From Paracoccaceae bacterium Fryx2 (lineage in GTDB: Bacteria > Pseudomonadota > Alphaproteobacteria > Rhodobacterales > Rhodobacteraceae), in assembly GCA_032334235.1 (NCBI GenBank), contig JAVSGI010000005.1:186001-250000 (forward strand): a stretch of 64,000 bases of DNA, read 5' to 3'. Position 1 is the first letter of the stretch; each line of letters opens with the position of its first letter. The translations under genes were made by a program, and so were the position numbers. This document shows, piece by piece, positions 9,334 to 18,066 of the stretch. Under the pieces are notes generated by a model. The model was not told the DNA's origin and did not search any database. It saw nothing but the letters and a program-made list of their open reading frames with translations.

Positions 9334-11247
9334 CTATCCTCGCCGTGTCGGCAGCAGTTTCTCGGCGAACATCCGCAGGAAGCGGGCGATCGCCTCGGTC
9401 TCGCTGCGCGCCTCGGGAAAAAGCAGCACCGCCTTCATCGCCTTGGTCGCGATTTCGCGGTTCAGCTTGGCCCCGGCTTCGACCGGCGTTTCCAGATAGG
9501 CATCGAGATCGTCGAGATAGTCCTCGATGATGTCGGGGCCCAGCGGGAACAGTTCCTCGGTCTCGCTCCGGTAGGTGGCGGGTTCAAGCTGCGGGCCGCG
9601 ATAGCCCAGCAGCACGACCCGCAGCCAGTCGGACCGCGCCGCCTCGCGGTAAAGCTCCACCAGGAAGGGGCGCAGGCCGGTGCCCTCGGTGATCTCGATC
9701 CGGTCGAGATCGTCGAGGATCAGCCAGAAGATCCGCCCGCCGCCGGTTCCGGCCGAGGCGAGACGGGCGCGCATCGCGGTGCGCAGGTCGTCGAGCAGCG
9801 GCCCGGCCAGCCAGCGGTCCTGCGAGGTTGCGGCTTCGGCAAGGGTGCGCAGCGGGGCCGGGCCGCCGATCAGGGTTTCGCAGAACTGCCGGGGGTCCAT
9901 GGTGTGCCAGGCATGTTCGGCGCCAAGCCGCAGGAGCATGTGTTCATCCTCGGGCAGCAGGGCCGCCAGGATGTTGGCGGTGAAGCTGAGCCCCAGCCCG
10001 CGCGCCCCGGTGCCCGATTGCAGGATCAGCGTGCGCGGCCCGTCGGCTTGCAGCGCCCGCACCACGAAATCGCAGGTCGCCCGCCGCCCGATCAGCGGCT
10101 GGCGCCCGAACGGCCCGGTGGCGACGAAGGCGCGCGGCCTGACCCCCAGCGGCGGCCACGGCCCGATGTCGGCCAGGATGCACGACAGCGGCACCGCCAC
10201 ATTCACCGCGTCGCCCAGTTCCGGCACCAGAGTCCGGTCGCTGACCGCGCCCTGATGCAGGGCAAACACGCGGAAATTGCGGTCGGTGTAGGGCCCGCCC
10301 GACGTGCCGCCCAGCGCGTTTACGTCAAGTCCGTCGCGCGACAGCGTTGCGGCCCGCACCCGGAACGCCCCGTGCGCCACCCGGATCTGCGACCCCTTGG
10401 GGTGCTGGAACAGGTAGACCTTGGCCTTCTGCGTCTCGTCTGCCGGAAAGTCGTCGGGCGCGCGGGGCATCCCGCCGGGCAGGGTGGGCGGGCAGCTTGC
10501 CAGCTTGATCAGCACATAGTCGAGGTTCTTCGGCCCGATGGCGCTGCTGTCGCTGGCCGCCACCAGCCAGTCGGGTGCCAGTTCGACCGGCGTGCCGCGC
10601 CCGGCCAGACGGTCGCCCAGAACCGGGTTGCGGAAGTTGTTGAACACGATGCTGATCTGTCCGCGCACGCCTTCGGCGGCCTTGAAGCGGTCGCGGGCCG
10701 TGGTGCCCGGGCCGGGCAGGATGAACCCCGACCCGTTGAAGGTGTGAAAGCTGGTCAGCACCAGATCGGTGCGCAGCAGAAAGCCGGTGCCGCTCAGCTG
10801 CCCCGCCGCGCCGTTCACCTCGACGATGCAGGTGTTCAGCCGACCGCGGTGCATCCCGTAGACCACCTCGCCGGGATGGTCGAACCCCAGCAGGATGCTG
10901 GCCAGCGCCTCGAACTTCACCGCATCGGCGGGAACGGCCGGGTCGAACAGCCGCTGGATGTGCAGGATCGCCTCTTGCGGCGCGGGCATCTGGTTGCCAA
11001 GCGCAAAGGCGAAATCGGGCAGGAAGCCGCCCGCCTGCGCGATTTCCAGCGCGAAGGCCAGCTGGTCGCGCACGGGTTCATCGGCCCGCCTGCCGACCCG
11101 CGCCTCGGCCAGGGTGCGCGCGGCGCGCTCGGGCGGTTGCGCGCCCTGGAACAGCCGGTCGATCTGGTCCGGCCGGACATGGGTTGCGAAACCCTCGATC
11201 AGCGCGTCGCGCAGGGTGGGCCAGCTGCCGATGTCGAGCGGGCTCAT
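9334..11247 (-). CDS. trypsin-like serine protease fused to a degenerate STAND-like NTPase
   Basis: A 637-residue protein. Residues 1-100 form a helical domain beginning SPLDIGSWPTLRDAL that resembles effector-associated adaptor domains. Residues about 125-360 are a trypsin-like protease with His168 (VLTSFHTF), Asp243 (NLDYVLIKL) and Ser316 (GGTSGGP). Residues about 375-637 resemble a STAND NTPase: the strand LILQSGTGARGLG replaces a normal Walker A, with no GK[ST], and FWLILDDLDRI is a good Walker B. The start ATG overlaps the upstream stop as ATGA, with GGAG 8 nt before it, so an 83-codon upstream extension is rejected. Coupled translation with the upstream protease points to a shared complex. 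Confidence 0.75.
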   Translation of the reverse strand: MSPLDIGSWPTLRDALIEGFATHVRPDQIDRLFQGAQPPERAARTLAEARVGRRADEPVRDQLAFALEIAQAGGFLPDFAFALGNQMPAPQEAILHIQRLFDPAVPADAVKFEALASILLGFDHPGEVVYGMHRGRLNTCIVEVNGAAGQLSGTGFLLRTDLVLTSFHTFNGSGFILPGPGTTARDRFKAAEGVRGQISIVFNNFRNPVLGDRLAGRGTPVELAPDWLVAASDSSAIGPKNLDYVLIKLASCPPTLPGGMPRAPDDFPADETQKAKVYLFQHPKGSQIRVAHGAFRVRAATLSRDGLDVNALGGTSGGPYTDRNFRVFALHQGAVSDRTLVPELGDAVNVAVPLSCILADIGPWPPLGVRPRAFVATGPFGRQPLIGRRATCDFVVRALQADGPRTLILQSGTGARGLGLSFTANILAALLPEDEHMLLRLGAEHAWHTMDPRQFCETLIGGPAPLRTLAEAATSQDRWLAGPLLDDLRTAMRARLASAGTGGGRIFWLILDDLDRIEITEGTGLRPFLVELYREAARSDWLRVVLLGYRGPQLEPATYRSETEELFPLGPDIIEDYLDDLDAYLETPVEAGAKLNREIATKAMKAVLLFPEARSETEAIARFLRMFAEKLLPTRRG

Positions 11248-12365
11248 GTCTCGAACTCCAGCCCCGCCGGGCGCAGCAGGTTCGACGCCCCCGCCAGCCA
11301 GTGCGCCCAGTTGCCAAGCTGCGTCGCGCCGCCGATGTGCAGGCCCAGCGCCACGGCCGGGTTGTCGCGCAGATCGGCCACCACCGACCCGGAATTGCCC
11401 GGCAGGGTGGAGATGTCGTAGCCGAAGGCCCATTCGCGGCGGGCATCGTCGGGGGCCTGCCCCGGTGTGACGGTCAGGGTGCCGGGCGACCAGCACAGCT
11501 TGCCGATCTTGCCCCGATACAGCCGCTCCGCCCCCGACAATCCCGCCGCATCGCCCCAGCCCAGCGGATAGCCGATCACATGCAGCGGCCGGTCGCGCGT
11601 CATCACGCCTGCGCCAAGCCGTCCGTCCAGTGCCGCGCCCGGCGCCGCTCCCGCCACCCGCAGCACCGCCGCATCCAGCCGCGACAGGTCGATCGCGCCG
11701 CCGATCGGCAGGGCACCCGCGAAGGCCACGCCGGTGATCGCCTCGGCCCCGGTGGCAAACACCGCCTCGGCATCCTCGGCCAGTTGCCAGCCGCCCGGCG
11801 TCTCGGCGGCAATCGCTTCCAGCACATGCCGGTTGGTCACGATCAGCCCCGGCCCCGCCCGGAAGCCGCTGCCCTGCGGCCCGCCGTTGCCCCGGATCAG
11901 CGCGACCTGCCCGGCCAGCGCCGCGATGTCGTCGCCGTGCAGGGCGATGTCTTCGGCCCAGGTGCCAAGCTCGGGGTCGGCGGGGTCGATCCGGCCATCC
12001 GGCCCGAACAGCACGGCAGGGCGCGAGCCGTCGAACACCTGAATCGCCTCCAGCGTCAGCACGTCGGCAAGGTTGATGCCCGACCGGTCGCGCAGCCGCC
12101 CGTATGCCTGCTTCGCCGCGTCCAGCGCCACGGCGCGCGCTGCATCGTCAACCCCGGGGTCGCGTTGCAGGTTGGCGTCGGCGCGTTCCAGACTGTCGGC
12201 GATGAAGGCGTCCTGCGGCGGGCGCGGGGCGGGGGCGGCATCGGCTTCGGTGGTGATGGCCTCGATGTCGCCCGCGCGGGTTTCGGACGACGGCGGCGGG
12301 GCAACGCCGCGCGCGGCCGCCAGACTTTGGCGCACGAAGGCCAGTTGAGCGGAATCTCGGGTCAT
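11244..12365 (-). CDS. trypsin-like serine protease
   Basis: A 373-residue protein with about 150 N-terminal residues rich in Ala and charged residues (helical, possibly an adaptor), then a trypsin-like fold with His180 (IVTNRHVLEA), Asp231 (LSRLDAAVLRV) and Ser325 (LPGNSGSVV). There is no signal peptide, so it acts in the cytoplasm, as expected for conflict-system proteases rather than DegP-type periplasmic ones. It is the first gene of the leftward operon. The start is uncertain: ATG codons 7 codons apart are both possible and neither has a strong ribosome site. The open frame continues over 700 codons upstream, but that is antisense to the nuclease gene and is not coding. Confidence 0.75.
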   Translation of the reverse strand: MTRDSAQLAFVRQSLAAARGVAPPPSSETRAGDIEAITTEADAAPAPRPPQDAFIADSLERADANLQRDPGVDDAARAVALDAAKQAYGRLRDRSGINLADVLTLEAIQVFDGSRPAVLFGPDGRIDPADPELGTWAEDIALHGDDIAALAGQVALIRGNGGPQGSGFRAGPGLIVTNRHVLEAIAAETPGGWQLAEDAEAVFATGAEAITGVAFAGALPIGGAIDLSRLDAAVLRVAGAAPGAALDGRLGAGVMTRDRPLHVIGYPLGWGDAAGLSGAERLYRGKIGKLCWSPGTLTVTPGQAPDDARREWAFGYDISTLPGNSGSVVADLRDNPAVALGLHIGGATQLGNWAHWLAGASNLLRPAGLEFET

Positions 12366-12443
12366 GGCGGGCACCATGCGACCCATGAGGGAACGGATGA
12401 ATGCATCAAAGGACTCTCGGAAAATTGTCGCTCCATGATATAG

Positions 12444-12462
12444 TGAACGGGCATTTCGTTCA
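12444..12462. promoter_or_regulatory. inverted repeat in divergent intergenic region (possible operator)
   Basis: TGAACG-N7-CGTTCA, a perfect 6-bp dyad with a 7-nt spacer. It lies in the 111-bp gap between the divergent protease operon and the protease-nuclease gene, 14 bp before the latter's ATG. It could bind a dimeric regulator controlling both directions, or fold in the 5' leader. No regulator gene lies in the cluster, so the binder is unknown. Confidence 0.35.
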
Positions 12463-12476
12463 AACGGTGATTGCAG

Positions 12477-14660
12477 ATGGCAGAAACGTCCCACGCCGCT
12501 TCGGTCGCGGATCTGTTGCGGCGACTGGTGCCGCCGCAGGACACCGAACGCCTGATCGAGGATCCGGGCTTCTTTGCCGGGGGCGGCCCGACCGGCGAGG
12601 CTTCGGCGGCCGAGATGCACCGCGCGCAGGGGGCGGTGGAAACGCTGCGCAGCGGCGGCGCGCTGGACGCGCGTGCGGCGGCGGCGGTCGAGGCGATCAT
12701 CCTGCCGCGCCTGCGGCCGGTGGTCGACATAAGGCAGGGCGATTTCGTGCTGGACGATCCGCTCTGGGCGCATCTGGCACAGGGCGACGCGGCCGGGCAC
12801 CTGCGCCGCGCCATCCCGGCTGTCGGGCGGGTCGAGATGCCGGGCCATGCCACCATTCCCTATGCCGGGACAGGTTTCGTGGTCGGTGAAGGGCTGATGA
12901 TGACCAACCGCCATGTTGCCGAACTGTTCGCGCGCGGGCTGGGCCGGGCGGGGTTGGAGTTTCGGCCCGGGCTGCGTGCCGCCGTCAACCCGGCGCGCGA
13001 GGCGGGCGGCGACCCGCAGGCCGAAGACGCGCTGACCCTTGCGGTGCGCCGGGTGCGGATGATCCACCCCTGGTGGGACATGGCGCTGCTGGAGGTGGAG
13101 GGTCTGGAGCCGATCACCCCGCTGGAGCTTTCGCTGGAGCCGCCCCCGGCGACCGAGGGGCGCGACATCGCGGTGATCGGCTACCCCGCGCTCGACACCC
13201 GCAACGACATCGACCTGCAACTGCGGATCTTCCGCCGCCTGTTCCAGGTGAAGCGGTTGCAGCCGGGCAAGGTGACCGGGCAGGCCGCGACCGACAGTTT
13301 CGGCAACCGGGTGATGGCCGCAACGCATGACGCCTCGACGCTTGGCGGCAATTCGGGGTCGGCGGTGATCTGTGCGCAGACCGGGCGGGTGCTGGGGCTG
13401 CATTTCGCCGGGCGCTATCTGGAAACCAACTTCGCCGTGCCTGCGGCGGAACTCGCGCGGGACCGCCATGTGCGCGCAGCGGGTGTGCGCTTTGCCGGTG
13501 GGGCTGCGGATGCCACCACCGGCTGGGATGCCGCATGGGCCGCGGCGGATGGCGAAAGTCCGGCGCAATCGACCGTGGCGCAGGCCGGAACCGTGCCGGT
13601 CGCCACTGTGCAGGTGGGGGGCGGCACCGTGGTCGCCACCATTCCGGTGACGCTGACGCTTGCCATCGGGCTGCCTTCGGTGACCGTCGCGGCGGCGGTG
13701 TCGGCGGCGCCGGTCGAACGGATGCGCGCGCCGCTGCTCGACCCGGATTACGCAGCGCGTCCGGGCTATGACGCGGGTTTCCTCGGGCTCGACGTGCCGA
13801 TGCCGGTGCTTTCCGATCCGGGCGTAAGCCCGCCACGGCTGGACGGAAGCGACAGCCCGGTGCTGGCCTATCACCATTTCTCGATCCTGATGCACCGCGA
13901 CCGGCGGCTGGCGCTGTGCACGGCGGCGAATGTCGACGGTTCGGCCAAGGCGCGGCGGCCGGAACCGTTCCGCGACTATGACCGCAAGGCCGTGGCGGGG
14001 CTGGACGAGAACGACACCGAGCTTTGGGTCACCGATCCGCGCATTGCCGCCCGCCACCAGTTGCCCGATGTCTACTACCGCAAGGACCGCCAGTCGTTCG
14101 ACAAGGGCCATGTCGTGCGGCGCGAGGATGTGGCGTTCGGCGACAGCTACGACGCGCTGCGCCGCGCCAACAACGACACGTTCCACTGCACCAATTGCAG
14201 CCCGCAGGTCGCGGGGTTCAACCGCCACGGCATCTGGCGCAGGCTGGAGGATGCGGTAAAGCGGCAGGGCAGCGCCGAACGCTACTGCATCTTCGCGGGC
14301 CCGGTGTTCCGCGAGGATGATCCGTGGTTCGACGGTGTCGATGACGACGGCCCGGTGCGGGTGCAGATTCCGCTGCGCTACTGGAAGCTGATCGTCTGTG
14401 TCGAGGACGGCCGGCTGGCCGCCCATGGCTTCGTGCTGAAGCAGGATCTGGGCGGGGTGGCGTTTTCGGGGCGGGAGTTCGCGGTCCCTGCGGCGCTGGC
14501 CGAACACCTGGTGCCGCTGGATCAGCTTCAGGGCAGGCTGCCGGCGCTGATCCTGCCCGATGCCCTGCACGACGCCGACCGTTTCGCCAGCCCGGCCACG
14601 GCCGCCCTGCGGCGCGGGATGGGCGAGACCGAAACCCTGGACTGGGCGCTGTGGGACTGA
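12477..14660 (+). CDS. trypsin-like protease fused to NUC1-type DNA/RNA non-specific endonuclease
   Basis: A 727-residue protein. After about 110 helical residues comes a trypsin-like domain with His146 (MTNRHVAEL), Asp201 (PWWDMALLEV) and Ser293 (LGGNSGSAV). A Gly/Val/Ala-rich linker of about 60 residues follows, then a NUC1 (endonuclease G/Serratia type) domain at about 460-680. There DKGH carries the catalytic His545 (the family usually has DRGH), and NCSPQVAGFN supplies the metal-binding Asn. The ATG is chosen because GGTGA lies 7 nt before it; an upstream TTG is too close to that site. No signal peptide is seen. Protease cleavage could release or activate the nuclease. It is divergent from the protease/STAND operon. 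Confidence 0.8.
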   Translation: MAETSHAASVADLLRRLVPPQDTERLIEDPGFFAGGGPTGEASAAEMHRAQGAVETLRSGGALDARAAAAVEAIILPRLRPVVDIRQGDFVLDDPLWAHLAQGDAAGHLRRAIPAVGRVEMPGHATIPYAGTGFVVGEGLMMTNRHVAELFARGLGRAGLEFRPGLRAAVNPAREAGGDPQAEDALTLAVRRVRMIHPWWDMALLEVEGLEPITPLELSLEPPPATEGRDIAVIGYPALDTRNDIDLQLRIFRRLFQVKRLQPGKVTGQAATDSFGNRVMAATHDASTLGGNSGSAVICAQTGRVLGLHFAGRYLETNFAVPAAELARDRHVRAAGVRFAGGAADATTGWDAAWAAADGESPAQSTVAQAGTVPVATVQVGGGTVVATIPVTLTLAIGLPSVTVAAAVSAAPVERMRAPLLDPDYAARPGYDAGFLGLDVPMPVLSDPGVSPPRLDGSDSPVLAYHHFSILMHRDRRLALCTAANVDGSAKARRPEPFRDYDRKAVAGLDENDTELWVTDPRIAARHQLPDVYYRKDRQSFDKGHVVRREDVAFGDSYDALRRANNDTFHCTNCSPQVAGFNRHGIWRRLEDAVKRQGSAERYCIFAGPVFREDDPWFDGVDDDGPVRVQIPLRYWKLIVCVEDGRLAAHGFVLKQDLGGVAFSGREFAVPAALAEHLVPLDQLQGRLPALILPDALHDADRFASPATAALRRGMGETETLDWALWD

Positions 14661-14669
14661 GCGTCGGCG

Positions 14670-16769
14670 CTAGTCTTCGGCCAGGGTGATCACCGGCTCC
14701 ATCGTGGCCAGCACGGCATCGGGCAGGTGGCACTTGACCTGATGGCCCGGCGCCAGCACCCGGATCGGCGGCATCTCGCGGTCGCAGAGCCCGCCGGGCA
14801 CCTGTGATTTCCAGCGGCAGCGGGTCTGGAACGGGCAGCCGGGCGGCGGGTTCATCGCGGACGGAATGTCGCCTTCCAGCACGATGCGCTTCTTCTTCAC
14901 CCGCGTGTCGGCAATCGGCACCGCCGACAGCAGCGCCTCGGTATAGGGGTGGTAGGGCGGCTGGAACACCTGATCGGTCGTGCCCATCTCCACCACATGC
15001 CCCAGATACATCACCATCACCCGGTCGCTGAGATAGCGCACGATCGACAGGTCGTGGCTGATGAACAGCAGGGTGGTGCGGTTCTTGCGCTGGATCTCCA
15101 TCAGCAGGTCGGTGACGGCGGCCTGCACGCTGACATCGAGCGCCGACACCGGCTCGTCGGCCACCACCACCTTGGCGCCCCCGGCAAAGGCGCGGGCGAT
15201 GCCGACCCGCTGCTTCTGGCCGCCCGAAAGCTGGCGCGGCATCCGGACGGCAAAGGCGCGGGGCAGTTTCACGAGATCGAGCAGTTCCAGCATCCGCGCC
15301 GTGCGGTCGGCATCCGAGGTGCCTTCCTTGAAGATTTCCAGCGCGCGGACGATCTGACGGCCGACCGTCATCGAGGGGTTCAGCGTGTCGAACGGGTTCT
15401 GGAACACCATCTGCACCGATGACACGGTGTCGGTGGACCGCTTTTCGATCGGAGTATCCTGAATGTCCTGATTGTAGAGCACGATCTTGCCCGAGGTCGC
15501 GGTTTCCAGCCCCATCAGCACCTTGGCGAAGGTGGACTTGCCGCAGCCGGATTCACCCACGATCGCCAGGGTTTCGCCCTCGCGCGCCTCGAAGCTGAGG
15601 GTTTCGTTGGCCTTGACCACCCGGGTCGCGCCGCTGCCGAACATCGAGCCGCTGCCGACCTCGTAATACTTGCGCAGGTTCTCCATCCGCAGCACGATGG
15701 CGCCGACCGGGGTCTTTTCGACCGTGACGGGCGCGGCGAGCGGGGCATCCCAGTCGATGGCCCCGAACCGCAGGCAGCGGGTTTCGTGGCGGTCTCCGAA
15801 GGGCACCTGAAGCATCGGCACCTCGGCCGCATTGCACAGGCCGGGCTGGAAATAGTCGCAGCGCGGGCCGAAGTTGCAGCCCCGGGGCCGTTCGTGCGGC
15901 AGCGGGAAGTTGCCGGGGATCGCGACCAGCGGATGGGTGTTCTTGTCGGCCCCCGGCAGCGGGATCGAACGGAACAGCGCCTGCGTGTAGGGGTGGCGCA
16001 TCTTGTCGAACACCTCGGCCACGTTGCCGGTTTCCACCGCCTCGCCGGAATACATCACGCAGAGCCGGTCGCAGACATCGAGGATCAGGCCGAGGTTGTG
16101 GCTGATGAACAGCATTGAGGTGCCGTATTTCCGGCCCAGATCCTTGACCAGATCGACGATGCCCGCCTCGACCGTGACATCGAGCGCGGTGGTGGGTTCA
16201 TCGAGGATCAGCAGCGCGGGCTTGGACATCAGCGCCATGGCGATCACGATGCGCTGCTGCTGGCCGCCCGAAAGCTGGTGCGGGAAGGCCTGCAGGATGC
16301 GGTCGGGGTCGGGCAGGCGCACGTCGGCCACGATCTGACGGGCCAGCGCCCAGGCGTCGGCGCGGCCCATGCCCTGATGGATCATCGGCACCTCGGCCAG
16401 CTGCGCGCCGATCTTCATCGCGGGGTTCAGCGAGGCCATCGGCTCCTGATAGATCATCGCGATTTCCGAGCCGCGGATGTGGCGCAGTTCCGCCTCGGTC
16501 ATGTGGGTCAGGTCGCGGCCCTTGAAGCGGATGCTGCCGCCGGTGATGCGGCCGGTCTTGCCCAGATCGCGCATCACCGCCAGCGCCACGGTGGACTTTC
16601 CGCAGCCGGATTCGCCCACCAGCCCCATCGCCTCGCCCGGCATCACGGTGCAGGAGAAATCCATCACCGCCGGAATCTCGCGGGTGCGCAGGAAGAAGGA
16701 GATCGAGAGGTTCTCGATCTCGAGGATCGGTTCGGCGGGATCCCGGTCGGCGGAAGCTGCGTGTGTCAT
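14670..16769 (-). CDS. peptide-type ABC transporter ATPase, two fused ATP-binding domains
   Basis: A 699-residue protein with two complete ABC ATPase halves, equivalent to DppD and DppF joined. The first half has GESGCGKST, LSGGQQQR and LLILDEPTTALD; the second has GESGCGKST, LSGGQKQR and VVADEPVSALD. Each half ends with the Cys-containing oligopeptide/dipeptide C-terminal motif (CNFGPRCDY and CPFQTRCRW). It powers the two permeases encoded upstream. The second in-frame ATG is chosen because GAGG lies 6 nt before it; the first ATG, 7 codons earlier, has no ribosome site. It is last in the leftward importer operon. Confidence 0.9.
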   Translation of the reverse strand: MTHAASADRDPAEPILEIENLSISFFLRTREIPAVMDFSCTVMPGEAMGLVGESGCGKSTVALAVMRDLGKTGRITGGSIRFKGRDLTHMTEAELRHIRGSEIAMIYQEPMASLNPAMKIGAQLAEVPMIHQGMGRADAWALARQIVADVRLPDPDRILQAFPHQLSGGQQQRIVIAMALMSKPALLILDEPTTALDVTVEAGIVDLVKDLGRKYGTSMLFISHNLGLILDVCDRLCVMYSGEAVETGNVAEVFDKMRHPYTQALFRSIPLPGADKNTHPLVAIPGNFPLPHERPRGCNFGPRCDYFQPGLCNAAEVPMLQVPFGDRHETRCLRFGAIDWDAPLAAPVTVEKTPVGAIVLRMENLRKYYEVGSGSMFGSGATRVVKANETLSFEAREGETLAIVGESGCGKSTFAKVLMGLETATSGKIVLYNQDIQDTPIEKRSTDTVSSVQMVFQNPFDTLNPSMTVGRQIVRALEIFKEGTSDADRTARMLELLDLVKLPRAFAVRMPRQLSGGQKQRVGIARAFAGGAKVVVADEPVSALDVSVQAAVTDLLMEIQRKNRTTLLFISHDLSIVRYLSDRVMVMYLGHVVEMGTTDQVFQPPYHPYTEALLSAVPIADTRVKKKRIVLEGDIPSAMNPPPGCPFQTRCRWKSQVPGGLCDREMPPIRVLAPGHQVKCHLPDAVLATMEPVITLAED

Positions 16770-16815
16770 GTTCGGCCTCGTGTCGGGCATCCGGAGGGGC
16801 GGCTGACGGCGGGAG

Positions 16816-16866
16816 CGGGGGTTTCACACCCCCGCGCCCCCGTGGGATATTTGTGCCAATGTGAAA
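16816..16866 (+). repeat. dispersed intergenic repeat copy
   Basis: Contains the CGGGGGT/ACCCCCG hairpin (16816-16834) followed by GGGATATTTGTGCCAATGTG. This is the composite of a GGGGGT hairpin and an ATTTGGGCCAA-type core also found near 22.98, 49.17 and 54.3 kb. It lies between the permease and ATPase genes of the importer, where it could form an mRNA hairpin that differentially stabilises or attenuates the operon message. Confidence 0.55.
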
Positions 16867-16893
16867 GCGCAAAGGGGGGCGGGGGCGGGGGCA

Positions 16894-18054
16894 TCAGTCT
16901 TTCAGGCTTTCTTCGCGCAGACCGTCGGCCAGCAGGTTGAGGCCGAGCACCAGGCTCATCAGCGCCAGCGCCGGGACGAGGGCGGGGAAGGGGAAGGATG
17001 ACAGGAGCCTGCGGCCTGCGTTGATGGTGGAGCCCCAGTCGGGGCTTTCGGGGGCCACGCCAAGGCCGAAGAAGCCCAGCGTGCCGAGCAGGATGGTCGT
17101 GTAGCCGATGCGCAGGCAGAAATCGACGATCAGCGGGCCGCGGGCGTTGGGGAGGATCTCCCACAGCATGATGTACCAGGGGCCTTCGCCGCGGGTCTGG
17201 CCGGCCGCGACGTAGTCGCGCGACTTGATGTCGAGCGTGATGCCGCGCACGATGCGGAACACGGTGGGCGCGTTGACGAACACCACCGAGACGAAGACGT
17301 TCAGCAGGTTCGGGTCCATCGACCATACGCCCAGAGGGTCGGCGTTGAAGGCAAGGCCCGAATAGGCCCAGAGGCCGAGCACCAGCGTGATGCCGACGTA
17401 GAGGTTGCGCTGTTTCGGGTTGGTGAAGTAGCGGCTGTTGAAAAGCACGGTCAGGAAGATCACCGGGAACAGGAACAGCACGGCGGCCAGCATGGTCGGG
17501 ATGCCGGTGACGCGGATTTCCGGCGTGACCAGCAGGTAGAACAGCAGGATCACCGGGAAGGACAGCACGAGGTTGGCGAGGAAGGACAGCACCGCGTCGA
17601 GCTTGCCGCCGAAATAGCCTGCGGGCAGGCCGAGGGTGATGCCCATCATGAAGGCGAAGAGCGTGGCGGCCGGGGCGATGGCGAGGACGCGCCGCGCCCC
17701 CATCACCATGCGCGAGAACACGTCGCGCGCTAGGTTGTCGCCGCCCAGCAGATAATGCGGATAGGCCTCGCCCGGATTGGCCAGTGCCGCGCCGGGCCAG
17801 GCGTTCTTGAGCCCCGAGACCTGGCGCAGCGGGTCGTGGGTGATGATCTGGTCGGCAAAGATCGCGGTGAACACCCAGAACAGCACCAGCCCGAAGCCGA
17901 CCATGCCCACCGGGCTGTCATAAAGCTTGCCGTAAAGCCCCAGACGCCGCTTGAAGGTGACCGACAGTGCCAGCGTCACGATCATCCCCGCCCAGACCGG
18001 CAGGAACTGCGTCAGGATCGCGACGAGGATCTGGCCCCAGCCCAGTGGTTCCAC
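16894..18054 (-). CDS. peptide-type ABC transporter permease (DppC-like)
   Basis: A 386-residue inner-membrane permease with the binding-protein-dependent transport domain in the C-terminal half, including the EAA-type loop near YVAAGQTRGEGPWYIMLWE. It is about 90 residues longer than typical DppC, with extra hydrophobic segments at the N-terminus and a mid-protein insertion near 180-230. The GTG start is preceded by AGGAAGGA with a 6-nt gap. The partner permease gene ends 12 bp upstream. The peptide substrate is inferred from the family. Confidence 0.85.
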   Translation of the reverse strand: MEPLGWGQILVAILTQFLPVWAGMIVTLALSVTFKRRLGLYGKLYDSPVGMVGFGLVLFWVFTAIFADQIITHDPLRQVSGLKNAWPGAALANPGEAYPHYLLGGDNLARDVFSRMVMGARRVLAIAPAATLFAFMMGITLGLPAGYFGGKLDAVLSFLANLVLSFPVILLFYLLVTPEIRVTGIPTMLAAVLFLFPVIFLTVLFNSRYFTNPKQRNLYVGITLVLGLWAYSGLAFNADPLGVWSMDPNLLNVFVSVVFVNAPTVFRIVRGITLDIKSRDYVAAGQTRGEGPWYIMLWEILPNARGPLIVDFCLRIGYTTILLGTLGFFGLGVAPESPDWGSTINAGRRLLSSFPFPALVPALALMSLVLGLNLLADGLREESLKD

Positions 18055-18066
18055 GGGTTGTCCTTC

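Noticed and set aside
12366-14570. N-terminal extension of the trypsin-like protease frame over 700 codons
   Set aside because: Fully antisense to the protease-nuclease gene and without domain character.
3593-14670. Genomic island integrated at tRNA-Thr
   Set aside because: I found no second copy of the tRNA 3' end at the far side of the cluster and no integrase, so an att-flanked island is not supported.
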